Part shown: piece by piece, positions 33,805 to 46,758 of the stretch | Numbering within the stretch: position 1 is the stretch's first letter | Layout: every line of letters starts with the position of its first letter | Assembly: GCF_004210375.1 (NCBI RefSeq) | Contig: NC_134832.1 | Span: forward strand, 152,331,592 to 152,395,591 | Direction: 5' to 3' | DNA length: 64,000 bases | Origin: Tachypleus tridentatus | Lineage: Eukaryota > Arthropoda > Merostomata > Xiphosura > Limulidae | Program-made: the position numbers and the translations under genes | The notes under the pieces: model-generated | The model's database searches: none | What the model was told of the DNA's origin: nothing | What the model saw: the letters and a program-made list of their open reading frames with translations, nothing else

Positions 33805-35679
33805 CAGTGGTACCTCGGTTTTCGAACAACTCCCTTCTCGAAAAATTCGGTTTGAGGAAAACATGTCTCGGTTGTCGAACCAAGCTGTCGTGGCCCGAAC
33901 CCCGGAAATAACCCAATTGATGACCCGAACGACCCTTCGACCATTTTCGAGCCACGCCAAGCTTGCCCAAAACATTTTACCCGCACCTATCGCTCAGTCC
34001 ACACCCCCGCTAAAATCTGCTGTGAACGTTCTCGTTTTTTCTTTTCCTTTTGTTGTTTTTCTAAATATTCTGATTAAATAAGCCACCATGGGGTCAAAGA
34101 AGGATGATGAAAGCAGCAAACCAAAAATAAAAGTTGTTAGATCCACAATAGAGGTGAAAAAAGATCTCATAGCAAAGTATGAGAGTGGTGCTCGCGTGTC
34201 TGATCTTGCTACACAGTTTGGTATGTTGAAGCCTACAGTCTGCACCACACTGAAAAATAAAGAGGTCATCAAAGGAGCTGATGTTGCAAAAGGAGTGATA
34301 GTGCTTATGAAGCAAAGATCACAAACAATGGAAGAGATAGAAAAACTGTTGTTGATTAGGGTAAATGAAAAACAGCTGGTGATAGCATTTCTGAGACCAT
34401 CATTTGTGAGAAAGCAAAGCAGTTGCATGCTGACCTCCTGAAAAACATCCCTGAAACGAGTGCTGATACAAGTGATGTTTTTAAGGCTAGTAGGGGGGTG
34501 GTTTGAAAAATTTAGGAAGAGCTGTGGCATACATAGTGTGGTGAGACATGGGAAGGGTGTCAGTTCTAACAAATACTCTGCTGATAAATTTGTTAGGGAA
34601 TTTAAGGACTATGTTGAAGCTAAGGTTTTATTCCCCAACTAGTGTGTAACTGTAATGAGACAGGCCTCTTTAGAAGGAAAATGCCAAAGAGGACCTACAT
34701 CACCAAGAAGGAAAAGTAACTGCCAGGACACAAGCCAGTGAAGGACAGGCTAACTCTATTGTTATGTAGTAATGCAAGTGTGGACTTAAAACTTAAGCGT
34801 TTGCTTGCGTACCATTCTAAGAACCCGAGGGTTTTTAAGAAAAATAATGTCCTAAAAAGTAAACTAAATGTCATGTGGAAGGCTAATAGTAAAGCATGGG
34901 TAACCAGGCAATGTTTTATGGAGTGGGTCCATGAAATGTTTGCCCCAAGTGTAAAGAATTACCTGACGGAAAAACAGTTGCCACTCAAGGCCCTTCTTGT
35001 GATGGACAATTCACCTGCTCACCCTCCAGGTTTGGAGGACGGGTTGGAGGAGGAGTACAGTTGCATTATGGTGAAGCTCTGGTTCCCTAACACGACTCCT
35101 CTCTTTCAGCTCATGGACCAGCAGGTCATATCGAACTTTAAGAAATTCTACACCAAAGCACTGTTTCAAAGGTGCTTTGAAGTGACCTCTGACACAGAGT
35201 TAACCCTCAGAGAGTTCTGGAAAAATCACTTTAATATCCTTCATTGCTTGAGAATCATAGACAAAGCCTGGAGGGAAGTGTCTTTGAGGACCATAAACTC
35301 AGCCTGGAAGAAATTGTGGCCAGACTCAGTAGCAGATTGAGACTTTGAAGGCTTTGAGGCCGAGTCTGTTGTCGAGGATATTGTCTCACTAGGCAAGTGT
35401 ATGGGCTTGAAAGTGAGTGGTTATGATGTGGGGTAGTTGGTGGAAGACCACAACACTAAGCTCACCACGGAAGAACTCCAAGACCTTCAGAAGGAGCAGC
35501 AACAGAAGACAACTGAGGAAGTGTCGCCAGATGAGGAGGAGGATGTTCCTAGTTCACTAATCAAGGAAATGTGTAAAAAATGGGGAGAGTTACAAAGTTT
35601 TGTGGGAAAACTTTCACCCTAACAAAGCTGTAGCAAACCGCAGCATAAACCTTTTCAATGACAATGTCATGTCTTACTT
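33805..35679 (+). mobile_element. Tigger/pogo transposon, 3'-truncated (unit 1)
   Basis: Starts cagtggtacctcggttttcg after TA. A transposase frame opens at 34088 in a textbook start context (gccaccATGg). The frame breaks near 34370; later parts read KNYLTEKQLPLKALLVMDNS and FQLMDQQVISNF in a second frame from 34738. One extra break near 34670 gives TAG in place of the Trp codon of GLFW. Cut at 35679 where it meets array unit 2, so it has no 3' inverted repeat and cannot move. Confidence 0.9.
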
Positions 35680-35999
35680 TATACAGTTATAACTCTTACA
35701 GTTATAGTTACAGGATATCGACAGTAACATGTTCGTTGTTACTGTTCAATATCGACAGTAACATGTTCGTTGTTACTGCTCAATTGAATTTCTATTACTG
35801 ATAGCTCCACTTTGTAGAGAAGCATAATGCTTCTGTTTTCAACATTCTTATTTATTCTGTCTTTCCTTATTGTTGAATAAGTTGGTATTTTAAATCTCTT
35901 GTTATTGTATATTAGAGTTTCGCTTACCATTATAATGTGGGGGTTAGTTTCTTGTATTAAGTCTTCAATCTCATGTTTCTTGGAAGCTATTGCACCTTG

Positions 36000-36912
36000 G
36001 ATGTTGATATACACTACTGTGAACATTGTGCTGTAAGCATGTATCCAGTTAGTGTTGATATTATGTAGGGTGATGTTGATATATACTACTGTGAACATTG
36101 TGCTGTGAGCATGTATCCAGTAAGTGTTGATGTTATGTAGGGTATGTGTGGTGTGATGTTGATATATACTACAGTGAACATTGTGCTGTGAGCATGTAAC
36201 CAGTTAGTGTTGATATTATGTAGGGTATGTGTGGTGTGATGTTGATATATGTGTGTAGGGTGTGATGTTGATATATACTACTGTGAACATGTATCCAGTA
36301 AGTGTTGATATAATGTAGGGTATGTGTGATGTTGATATATACTACTGTGAACATTGTGCTGTGAGCATGTAACCAGTAAGTGTTGTTATTATATAGGGTA
36401 TGTGTGGTGTGATGTTGATATATACTACCGTGAACATTGTGCTGTGAGCATGTAACCAGTAAGTGTTGATATTATGTAGAGTATGTGTAGTGTGATGTTG
36501 ATATATACGACCGTGAACATTGTGCTGTGAGCATGTAACCAGTTAGTGTTGTTATTATGTAGGTATGTAAGATGTGATGTTGACATATACTACTGTGAAC
36601 ATTGTGTTGTGAGCATGTAACGAATAAGTGTTGTTATTATATAGGGTATGTGTGGTGTGATGTTGATATATACTACTGTGAACATTGTGCTGTGAGCATG
36701 TAACCAGTAAGTGTTGATATTATGTAGGGTATGTGTGGTGTGATGTTGATATATACTACTGTGAACATTGTGCTGTGAGAATGTATCCAGTTAGTGTTGA
36801 TATTATGCAGAGTATGTGTGGTGTGATGTTGATATATACGACCGTGAACATTGTGCTGTGAACATATAACCAGTAAGTGTTGATATTATGTAGGGTAAAT
36901 GTGGTGTGATGT
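36000..36912. repeat. ~83-bp minisatellite of unit 2
   Basis: Eleven or so copies; includes one private shortened copy near 36240-36260 (gttgatatatgtgtgtaggg). Confidence 0.9.
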
Positions 36913-37500
36913 GTTTTCTGGAGAAATTAATCAGTAATTCGAAGCAGTTAGTTGTTTGGATTTGTGTATTCTGTTACAAATTCTGTAATTATGTTTTTCA
37001 TTATGGTTGTGAAAAGGCTTGTTTTATTTGATGTGTTAATATTTGTTTCTTGTATGGTGGAGCTGTTTTCTTGTGGATTTTATGTTTGCGTAAAGGTGTT
37101 CTTATCCTCAATGACTACACTTACAAATTATATCCTAACTCAAGCATGCCGCCTGATCTTCACGCCTCCACATAGACTGCATTTTAAAGAAGTAGCAAAA
37201 ACAAATTAATAAATGTGTTTCTTTTGAATAAACCTATTTGTAAAAAGTATGTGATTTGAAAACAATTAATAATTATAGATTTGTTTTTCATTTTCAAACT
37301 GTGATACATGCATGTACACACAAAAAGTTTAAAATTTCGGTAGCTTCAGAAGTTTTCACGCAAAGATGTTGTTGTTTTGAATTAGCACAAAGCCACACAA
37401 TGGACTATCAGCGTTTTGCCAACCACAGGTATCGACACCCGGTTTTTAACGTGGTTAGTCCAGAGACATACCGCTAAGCCACTGGGAGGCAAAATCTATA

Positions 37501-37592
37501 TTCCCCAGGTGAGGCTCGAACTCACAACCCCGGCATATCCCACAAGTACTGTCTTATAAGTACCGTGCGCTAACCAATTGCGCCACTGGGGA
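37501..37592 (-). tRNA. trnI-UAU: tRNA-Ile(UAU) with intron (unit 2)
   Basis: Mature sequence identical to the unit 1 gene. Only the intron differs at one base (..tgtgggat). All stems pair, and TTTT follows 7 bases downstream (37491-37494). Confidence 0.92.
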
Positions 37593-38272
37593 TTTGCGTG
37601 AGTATTCCTAATCAAATAAATTTCTACGCGTAGCCGCCCATAATTTTGAAATGATAGACTTGAGTTTGTTCATTTGATTTCTGAATTTCGTAAAGAGGTA
37701 CACGAGGACTATTTGAGCTAGCCTTCCCTAAGTGTAAGATTACAAAGAAGCCAGCTAGTCATCACCACCCATCGCCGACTCTTGGACTACTCAGGATACG
37801 AATGGAATTCTAGTCCGCGACTTGCACAGCATGCGAAGAGCGCACTAATCACCTATTCATGCCAGGTCAATAGATTAAAGCGAAGATAGTTAATTAATAG
37901 TATACCGATGTCACTTTTTTAAAATTAGTGTTGTTTTAAAAAGTGATGTGTTTTGATTGAAATTAGATACGAAACTGTGTGGGGATCGGAAATTGGACGA
38001 CTCCTTCTCATGACCTTTCTAATGTCTTACTTAATCACGTTGTCAAGTTTGGTGCTCTTTTATCAAGAAATGTGGATACGTTTAATGAACAGATGCACAC
38101 ATATAGTGACGTTTATTTACATAGAAGATGAAGGTTCCAACTCACCCCATCATGACTTTCCTCAAGTGATCGAACGTCACCGTGTCAAGTTTTGTGTTTA
38201 TTGATCAAGAAATGGAGAAACGTGGAAGGAAAAGTTATTCAATGATAGTCATTGTTTCACTCGACAATAGTA

Positions 38273-40167
38273 CAGTGGTACCTCGGTTCTCAGTACAGTG
38301 GTACCTCGGTTTTCGAACAACTCCCTTCTCGAAAAATTCGGTTTGAGGAAAACATGTCTCGGTTGTCGAACCAAGCTGTCGTGGCCCGAACCCCGGAAAT
38401 AACCCAATTGATGACCCGAACGACCCTTCGACCATTTTCGGGCCACGCCAAGCTTGCCCAAAACATTTTACCCGCACCTATCGCTCAGTCCACAGCCCCG
38501 CTGAAATCTGCTGTGAACGTTCTCGTTTTTCTTTTCCTTTTGTTGTTTTCTAAATATTCTGATTAAATAAGCCACCATGGGGTCAAAGAAGGATGATGAA
38601 AGCAGCAAACCAAAAATAAAAGTTGTTAGATCTACAATAGAGGTGAAAAAAGATCTCATAGCAAAGTATGAGAGTGGTGCTCGCGTGTCTGATCTTGCTT
38701 CACAGTTTGGTATGTTGAAGCCTACAGTCTGCACCACACTGAAAAATAAAGAGGTCATCAAAGGAGCTGATGTTGCAAAAGGAGTGATAGTGCTTATGAA
38801 GCAAAGATCACAAACAATGGAAGAGATAGAAAAACTGTTGTTGATTAGGGTAAATGAAAAACAGCTGGTGATAGCATTTCTGAGACCATCATTTGTGAGA
38901 AAGCAAAGCAGTTGCATGCTGACCTCCTGAAAAACATCCCTGAAACGAGTGCTGATACAAGTGATGTTTTTAAGGCTAGTAGGGGGTGGTTTGAAAAATT
39001 TAGGAAGAGCTGTGGCATACATAGTGTGGTGAGACATGGGAAGGGTGTCAGTTCTAACAAAGACTCTGCTGATAAATTTGTTAGGGAATTTAAGGACTAT
39101 GTAGAAGCTGAGGGTTTTATTCCCCAACTAGTGTGTAACTGTAATGAGACAGGCCTCTTTGAAGGAAAATGCCAAAGAGGACCTACATCACCAAGAAGGA
39201 AAAGTAACTGCCAGGACACAAGCCAGTGAAGGACAGGCTAACTCTATTGTTATGTAGTAATGCAAGTGTGGACTTAAAACTTAAGGGTTTACTTGCGTAC
39301 CATTCTAAGAACCCGAGGGTTTTTAAGAAAAATAATGTACTAAAAAGTAAACTAAATGTCATGTGGAAGGCTAATAGTAAAGCATGGGTAACCAGGCAAT
39401 GTTTTATGGAGTGGGTCCATGAAATGTTTGCCCCAAGTGTAAAGAATTACCTGACGGAAAAACAGTTGCCACTCAAGGCCCTTCTTGTGATGGACAATTC
39501 ACCTGCTCACCCTCCAGGTTTGGAGGACGGGTTGGAGGAGGAGTACAGTTGCATTATGGTGAAGCTCTGGTTCCCTAACACGACTCCTCTCTTTCAGCTC
39601 ATGGACCAGCAGGTCATATCGAACTTTAAGAAACTCTACACCAAAGCACTGTTTCAAAGGTGCTTTGAAGTGACCTCTGATACAGAGTTAACCCTCAGAG
39701 AGTTCTGGAAAAATCACTTTAATATCCTCCATTGCTTGAGAATCATAGAAAAAGCCTGGAGGGAAGTGTCTTTGAGGACCATAAACTCAGCCTGGAAGAA
39801 ATTGTGGCCAGACTCAGTAGCAGATTGAGACTTTGAAGGCTTTGAGGCCGAGTCTGTTGTCGAGGATATTGTCTCACTAGGCAAGTGTATGGGCTTGAAA
39901 GTGAGTGGTTATGATGTGGGGTAGTTGGTGGAAGACCACAACACTAAGCTCACCACGGAAGAACTCCAAGACCTTCAGAAGGAGCAGCAACAGAAGACAA
40001 CTGAGGAAGTGTCGTCAGATGAGGAGGAGGATGTTCGTAGTTCACTAATCAAGGAAATGTGTGGAAAATGGGGAGAGTTACAAAGTTTTGTGGGAAAACT
40101 TTCACCCTAACAAAGCTGTAGCAAACCGCAGCATAAACCTTTTCAATGACAATGTCATGTCTTACTT
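38273..40167 (+). mobile_element. Tigger/pogo transposon, 3'-truncated (unit 2)
   Basis: The 5' end is doubled: cagtggtacctcggttctca at 38273 is followed at 38296 by a second cagtggtacctcggttttcg. N-terminal transposase frame 38577-38930, next piece 38912-39229 in another frame (KASRGWFEKFRK, CNCNETGLFEGK), catalytic part 39226-39828 (LLVMDNSPAHPP). Cut at 40167. Confidence 0.9.
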
Positions 40168-40487
40168 TATACAGTTATAACTCTTACAGTTATAGTTACA
40201 GGATATCGACAGTAACATGTTCGTTGTTACTGTTCAATATCGACAGTAACATGTTCGTTGTTACTGCTCAATTGTATTTCTATTACTGATAGCTCCACTT
40301 TGTAGAGAAGCATAATGCTTCTGTTTTCAACATTCTTATTTATTCTGTCTTTCCTTATTGTTGAATAAGTTGGTATTTTAAATCTCTTGTTATTGTATAT
40401 TAGAGTTTCGCTTACTATTATAATGTGGGGGTTAGTTTCTTGTATTAAGTCTTCAATCTCATGTTTCTTGGAAGCTACTGCACCTTG

Positions 40488-41541
40488 GATGTTGATATAC
40501 ACTACTGTGAACATTGTGCTGTAAGCATGTATCCAGTTAGTGTTGATATTATGTAGGGTGATGTTGATATATACTACTGTGAACATTGTGCTGTGAGCAT
40601 GTATCCAGTAAGTGTTGATGTTATGTAGGGTATGTGTGGTGTGATGTTGATATATACTACTGTGAACATTGTGCTGTGAGCATGTAACCAGTTAGTGTTG
40701 ATATTATGTAGGGTATGTGTGGTGTGATGTTGATATATACTACTGTGAACATGTATCCAGTAAGTGTTGATATAATGTAGGGTATGTGTGATGTTGATAT
40801 ATACTACTGTGAACATTGTGCTGTGAGCATGTAACCAGAAAGTGTTGTTATTATGTAGGGTATGTGTGGTGTGATGTTGATATATACTACTGTGAACATT
40901 GTGCTGTGAGCATGTAACCAGTAAGTGTTGTTATTATATAGGGTATGTGTGGTGTGATGTTGATATATACTACTGTGAACATTGTGCTGTGAGCATGTAA
41001 CCAGTAAGTGTTGATATTATGTAGAGTATGTGTGGTGTGATGTTGATATATACTACCGTGAACATTGTGCTGTGAGCATGTAACCAGTAAGTGTTGATAT
41101 TATGTAGAGTATGTGTAGTGTGATGTTGATATATACGACCGTGAACATTGTGCTGTGAGCATGTAACCAGTAAGTGTTGTTATTATGTAGGTATGTAAGA
41201 TGTGATGTTGACATATACTACTGTGAACATTGTGTTGTGAGCATGTAACTAATAAGTGTTGATATTATATAGGGTATGTGTGGTGTGATGTTGATATATA
41301 CTACTGTGAACATTGTGCTGTGAGCATGTAACCAGTAAGTGTTGATATTATGTAAGGTATGTGTGGTGTGATGTTGATATATACTACTGTGAACATTGTG
41401 CTGTGAGCATGTATCCAGTTAGTGTTGATATTATGCAGAGTATGTGTGGTGTGATGTTGATATATACGACCGTGAACATTGTGCTGTGAACATATAACCA
41501 GTAAGTGTTGATATTATGTAGGGTAAATGCGGTGTGATGTG
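40488..41541. repeat. ~83-bp minisatellite of unit 3
   Basis: About 13 copies; copy order and variants are the same as in unit 4. Confidence 0.9.
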
Positions 41542-42128
41542 TTTTCTGGAGAAATTAATCAGTAATTCGAAGCAGTTAGTTGTTTGGATTTGTGTATTCT
41601 GTTACAAATTCTGTAATTATGTTTTTCATTATGGTTGTGAAAAGGCTTGTTTTATTTGATGTGTTAATATTTGTTTCTTGTATGGTGGAGCTGTTTTCTT
41701 GTGGATTTTATGTTTGCGTAAAGGTGTTCTTATCCTCAATGACAACACTTACAAATTATATCCTAACTCAAGCATGCCGCCTGATCTTCACGCCTCCACA
41801 TAGACTGCATTTTAAAGAAGTAGCAAAAACAAATTAATAAATGTGTTTCTTTTGAATAAACCTATTTGTAAAAAGTATGTGATTTGAAAACAATTAATAT
41901 TTATAGATTTGTTTTTCATTTTCAAACTGTGATACATGCATGTACACACAAAAAGTTTAAAATTTCGTTAGCTTCAGAAGTTTTCACGCAAAGATGTTGT
42001 TGTTTTGAATTAGCACAAAGCCACACAATGGACTATCAGCGTTTAGCCAACCACGGGTATCGACACCCGGTTTTTAACGTGGTTAGTCCAGAGACATACC
42101 GCTAAGCCACTGGGAGGCAAAATCTATA

Positions 42129-42220
42129 TTCCCCAGGTGAGGATCGAACTCACAACGCCGGCATATCCCACAAGTACTGTATTATAAGTACCGTGCGCTA
42201 ACCAATTGCGCCACTGTGGA
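42129..42220 (-). tRNA. trnI-UAU: tRNA-Ile(UAU) with intron (unit 3), probably damaged
   Basis: Anticodon TAT and intron position kept. The acceptor strand reads TCCACAG against CTGGGGA, leaving an A:G mismatch at pair 4-69, and the variable loop has a C in place of a G (ggcgttg). T loop ttcgatc, as in units 4 and 5. The acceptor mismatch makes a working product doubtful. Confidence 0.8.
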
Positions 42221-42900
42221 TTTGCGTGAGCGTTCCTAATCAAATAAATTTCTACGCGTAGCCGCCCATAATTTTGAAATGATAGACTTGAGTTTGTTTA
42301 TTTGATTTCTGAATTTCGTAAAGAGGTACACGAGGACTATTTGAGCTAGCCTTCCCTAAGTGTAAGATTACAAAGAAGCCAGCTAGTCATCACCACCCAT
42401 CGCCGACTCTTGGACTACTCAGGATACGAATGGAATTCTAGTCCGCGACTTGCACAGCATGCGAAGAGCGCACTAATCACCTATTCATGCCAGGTCAATA
42501 GATTAAAGCGAAGATAGTTAATTAATAGTATACCGATGTCACTTTTTTAAAATTAGTGTTGTTTTAAAAAGTAATGTGTTTTGATTGAAATTAGATACGA
42601 AACTGTGTGGGGATCGGAAATTGGACGACTCCTTCTCATGACCTTTCTAATGTCTTACTTAATCACGTTGTCAAGTTTGGTGCTCTTTTATCAAGAAATG
42701 TGGATACGTTTAATGAACAGATGCACACATATAGTGACGTTTATTTACATAGAAGATGAAGGTTCCAACTCACCCCATCATGACTTTCCTCAAGTGATCG
42801 AACGTCACCGTGTCAAGTTTTGTGTTTATTGATCAAGAAATGGAGAAACGTGGAAGGAAAAGTTATTCAATGATAGTCATTGTTTCACTCGACAATAGTA

Positions 42901-44797
42901 CAGTGGTACCTCGGTTCTCAGTACAGTGGTACCTCGGTTTTCGAACAACTCCCTTCTCGAAAAATTCGGTTTGAGGAAAACATGTCTCGGTTGTCGAACC
43001 AAGCTGTCGTGGCCCGAACCCGGAAATAACCCAATTGATGACCCGAACGACCCTTCGACCATTTTCGGGCCACGCCAAGCTTGCCCAAAACATTTTACCC
43101 GCACCTATCGCTCAGTCCACAGCCCCGCTGAAATCTGCTGTGAACGTTCTCGTTTTTCTTTTCCTTTTGTTGTTTTCTAAATATTCTGATTAAATAAGCC
43201 ACCATGGGGTCAAAGAAGGATGATGAAAGCAGCAAACCAAAAATAAAAGTTGTTAGATCTACAATAGAGGTGAAAAAAGATCTCATAGCAAAGTATGAGA
43301 GTGGTGCTCGCGTGTCTGATCTTGCTTCACAGTTTGGTATGTTGAAGCCTACAGTCTGCACCACACTGAAAAATAAAGAGGTCATCAAAGGAGCTGATGT
43401 TGCAAAAGGAGTGATAGTGCTTATGAAGCAAAGATCACAAACAATGGAAGAGATAGAAAAACTGTTGTTGATTAGGGTAAATGAAAAAACAGCTGGTGAT
43501 AGCATTTCTGAGACCATCATTTGTGAGAAAGCAAAGCAGTTGCATGCTGACCTCCTGAAAAACATCCCTGAAACGAGTGCTGATACAAGTGATGTTTTTA
43601 AGGCTAGTAGGGGGTGGTTTGAAAAATTTAGGAAGAGCTGTGGCATACATAGTGTGGTGAGACATGGGAAGGGTGTCAGTTCTAACAAAGACTCTGCTGA
43701 TAAATTTGTTAGGGAATTTAAGGACTATGTAGAAGCTGAGGGTTTTATTCCCCAACTAGTGTGTAACTGTAATGAGACAGGCCTCTTTTGAAGGAAAATG
43801 CCAAAGAGGACCTACATCACCAAGAAGGAAAAGTAACTGCCAGGACACAAGCCAGTGAAGGACAGGCTAACTCTATTGTTATGTAGTAATGCAAGTGTGG
43901 ACTTAAAACTTAAGGGTTTACTTGCGTACCATTCTAAGAACCCGAGGGTTTTTTAAGAAAAATAATGTACTAAAAAGTAAACTAAATGTCATGTGGAAGG
44001 CTAATAGTAAAGCATGGGTAACCAGGCAATGTTTTATGGAGTGGGTCCATGAAATGTTTGCCCCAAGTGTAAAGAATTACCTGACGGAAAAACAGTTGCC
44101 ACTCAAGGCCCTTCTTGTGATGGACAATTCACCTGCTCACCCTCCAGGTTTGGAGGACGGGTTGGAGGAGGAGTACAGTTGCATTATGGTGAAGCTCTGG
44201 TTCCCTAACACGACTCCTCTCTTTCAGCTCATGGACCAGCAGGTCATATCGAACTTTAAGAAACTCTACACCAAAGCACTGTTTCAAAGGTGCTTTGAAG
44301 TGACCTCTGATACAGAGTTAACCCTCAGAGAGTTCTGGAAAAATCACTTTAATATCCTCCATTGCTTGAGAATCATAGAAAAAGCCTGGAGGGAAGTGTC
44401 TTTGAGGACCATAAACTCAGCCTGGAAGAAATTGTGGCCAGACTCAGTAGCAGATTGAGACTTTGAAGGCTTTGAGGCCGAGTCTGTTGTCGAGGATATT
44501 GTCTCACTAGGCAAGTGTATGGGCTTGAAAGTGAGTGGTTATGATGTGGGGTAGTTGGTGGAAGACCACAACACTAAGCTCACCACGGAAGAACTCCAAG
44601 ACCTTCAGAAGGAGCAGCAACAGAAGACAACTGAGGAAGTGTCGTCAGATGAGGAGGAGGATGTTCCTAGTTCACTAATCAAGGAAATGTGTGGAAAATG
44701 GGGAGAGTTACAAAGTTTTGTGGGAAAACTTTCACCCTAACAAAGCTGTAGCAAACCGCAGCATAAACCTTTTCAATGACAATGTCATGTCTTACTT
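42901..44797 (+). mobile_element. Tigger/pogo transposon, 3'-truncated (unit 3)
   Basis: 5' end doubled (42901 and 42924). The only copy whose N-terminal frame stays open through the whole DNA-binding half (43204-43791), thanks to one more A in a run near 43486. Catalytic part 43922-44458 in another frame. Cut at 44797. Confidence 0.9.
43204..43791 (+). pseudogene. Tigger transposase, N-terminal half open in unit 3 (195 residues)
   Basis: MGSKKDDESS opens the protein, followed by a CENP-B/pipsqueak-type HTH (about residues 16-65: KKDLIAKYESGARVSDLA, FGMLKPTVCT). A second HTH of the Tc5/CENP-B kind follows (about 85-160: ETIICEKAKQLHADLL, SRGWFEKFRKSCGI). It ends just past CNCNETGLF, where the first catalytic Asp of pogo transposases (..DETGLFW) is Asn; a stop follows GLF. 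It could at most make a DNA-binding fragment without a nuclease domain. Expression is unknown. Confidence 0.75.
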
Positions 44798-45117
44798 TAT
44801 ACAGTTATAACTCTTACAGTTATAGTTACAGGATATCGACAGTAACATGTTCGTTGTTACTGTTCAATATCGACAGTAACATGTTCGTTGTTACTGCTCA
44901 ATTGTATTTCTATTACTGATAGCTCCACTTTGTAGAGAAGCATAATGCTTCTGTTTTCAACATTCTTATTTATTCTGTCTTTCCTTATTGTTGAATAAGT
45001 TGGTATTTTAAATCTCTTGTTATTGTATATTAGAGTTTCGCTTACTATTATAATGTGGGGGTTAGTTTCTTGTATTAAGTCTTCAATCTCATGTTTCTTG
45101 GAAGCTACTGCACCTTG

Positions 45118-46171
45118 GATGTTGATATACTCTACTGTGAACATTGTGCTGTAAGCATGTATCCAGTTAGTGTTGATATTATGTAGGGTGATGTTGATAT
45201 ATACTACTGTGAACATTGTGCTGTGAGCATGTATCCAGTAAGTGTTGATGTTATGTAGGGTATGTGTGGTGTGATGTTGATATATACTACTGTGAACATT
45301 GTGCTGTGAGCATGTAACCAGTTAGTGTTGATATTATGTAGGGTATGTGTGGTGTGATGTTGATATATACTACTGTGAACATGTATCCAGTAAGTGTTGA
45401 TATAATGTAGGGTATGTGTGATGTTGATATATACTACTGTGAACATTGTGCTGTGAGCATGTAACCAGAAAGTGTTGTTATTATGTAGGGTATGTGTGGT
45501 GTGATGTTGATATATACTACTGTGAACATTGTGCTGTGAGCATGTAACCAGTAAGTGTTGTTATTATATAGGGTATGTGTGGTGTGATGTTGATATATAC
45601 TACTGTGAACATTGTGCTGTGAGCATGTAACCAGTAAGTGTTGATATTATGTAGAGTATGTGTGGTGTGATGTTGATATATACTACCGTGAACATTGTGC
45701 TGTGAGCATGTAACCAGTAAGTGTTGATATTATGTAGAGTATGTGTAGTGTGATGTTGATATATACGACCGTGAACATTGTGCTGTGAGCATGTAACCAG
45801 TAAGTGTTGTTATTATGTAGGTATGTAAGATGTGATGTTGACATATACTACTGTGAACATTGTGTTGTGAGCATGTAACTAATAAGTGTTGATATTATAT
45901 AGGGTATGTGTGGTGTGATGTTGATATATACTACTGTGAACATTGTGCTGTGAGCATGTAACCAGTAAGTGTTGATATTATGTAAGGTATGTGTGGTGTG
46001 ATGTTGATATATACTACTGTGAACATTGTGCTGTGAGCATGTATCCAGTTAGTGTTGATATTATGCAGAGTATGTGTGGTGTGATGTTGATATATACGAC
46101 CGTGAACATTGTGCTGTGAACATATAACCAGTAAGTGTTGATATTATGTAGGGTAAATGCGGTGTGATGTG
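45118..46171. repeat. ~83-bp minisatellite of unit 4
   Basis: About 13 copies, matching unit 3 copy by copy. Confidence 0.9.
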
Positions 46172-46758
46172 TTTTCTGGAGAAATTAATCAGTAATTCGA
46201 AGCAGTTAGTTGTTTGGATTTGTGTATTCTGTTACAAATTCTGTAATTATGTTTTTCATTATGGTTGTGAAAAGGCTTGTTTTATTTGATGTGTTAATAT
46301 TTGTTTCTTGTATGGTGGAGCTGTTTTCTTGTGGATTTTATGTTTGCGTAAAGGTGTTCTTATCCTCAATGACTACACTTACAAATTATATCCTAACTCA
46401 AGCATGCCGCCTGATCTTCACGCCTCCACATAGACTGCATTTTAAAGAAGTAGCAAAAACAAATTAATAAATGTGTTTCTTTTGAATAAACCTATTTGTA
46501 AAAAGTATGTGATTTGAAAACAATTAATAATTATAGATTTGTTTTTCATTTTCAAACTGTGATACATGCATGTACACACAAAAAGTTTAAAATTTCGTTA
46601 GCTTCAGAAGTTTTCACGCAAAGATGTTGTTGTTTTGAATTAGCACAAAGCCACACAATGGACTATCAGCGTTTTGCCAACCACGGTTGTCGACACCCGG
46701 TTTTTAACGTGGTTAGTCCAGAGACATACCGCTAAGCCACTGGGAGGCAAAATCTATA

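Larger units (their letters stand above)
31112..35696 (+). repeat. Composite tandem repeat, unit 1 of 6 (4585 bp)
   Basis: The left edge is where array homology starts inside the LINE (tacagttatagttacagg). On its left the LINE continues uninterrupted, so this unit keeps the original left flank. Contents left to right: LINE ORF2 start (minus), minisatellite 31415-32449, ORF1 remnant, SINE B2, tRNA-Ile, decayed SINE A, spacer, Tigger cut at 35679, and a 17-bp filler tatacagttataactct. It lacks the 23-bp Tigger-end duplication of units 2-5 and shares many bases with unit 6. Confidence 0.93.
35697..40184 (+). repeat. Composite tandem repeat, unit 2 of 6 (4488 bp)
   Basis: LINE ORF2 start 35697-35999, minisatellite 36000-36912, ORF1 remnant, SINE B2 37367-37490, tRNA 37501-37592, decayed SINE A from about 37665, Tigger 38273-40167, filler to 40184. 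It carries the 23-bp Tigger-end duplication like units 3-5, but keeps the tRNA T-loop base (ttcgagc) of units 1 and 6. Shorter than units 3-5 because its minisatellite has fewer copies. Confidence 0.93.
40185..44814 (+). repeat. Composite tandem repeat, unit 3 of 6 (4630 bp)
   Basis: LINE ORF2 start 40185-40487, minisatellite 40488-41541, ORF1 remnant, SINE B2 41994-42118, tRNA 42129-42220, decayed SINE A from about 42293, Tigger 42901-44797, filler. Units 3 and 4 are the most alike pair of the array apart from single bases such as tctactgtg in unit 4 (45130). Confidence 0.93.

Noticed and set aside
36952-37209. 85-residue hydrophobic frame (MFGFVYSV..) repeated in the units
   Set aside because: It is antisense to the LINE ORF1 remnant, which makes better sense as protein on the minus strand (SNKTSLFTTIMKN..TNPNN).
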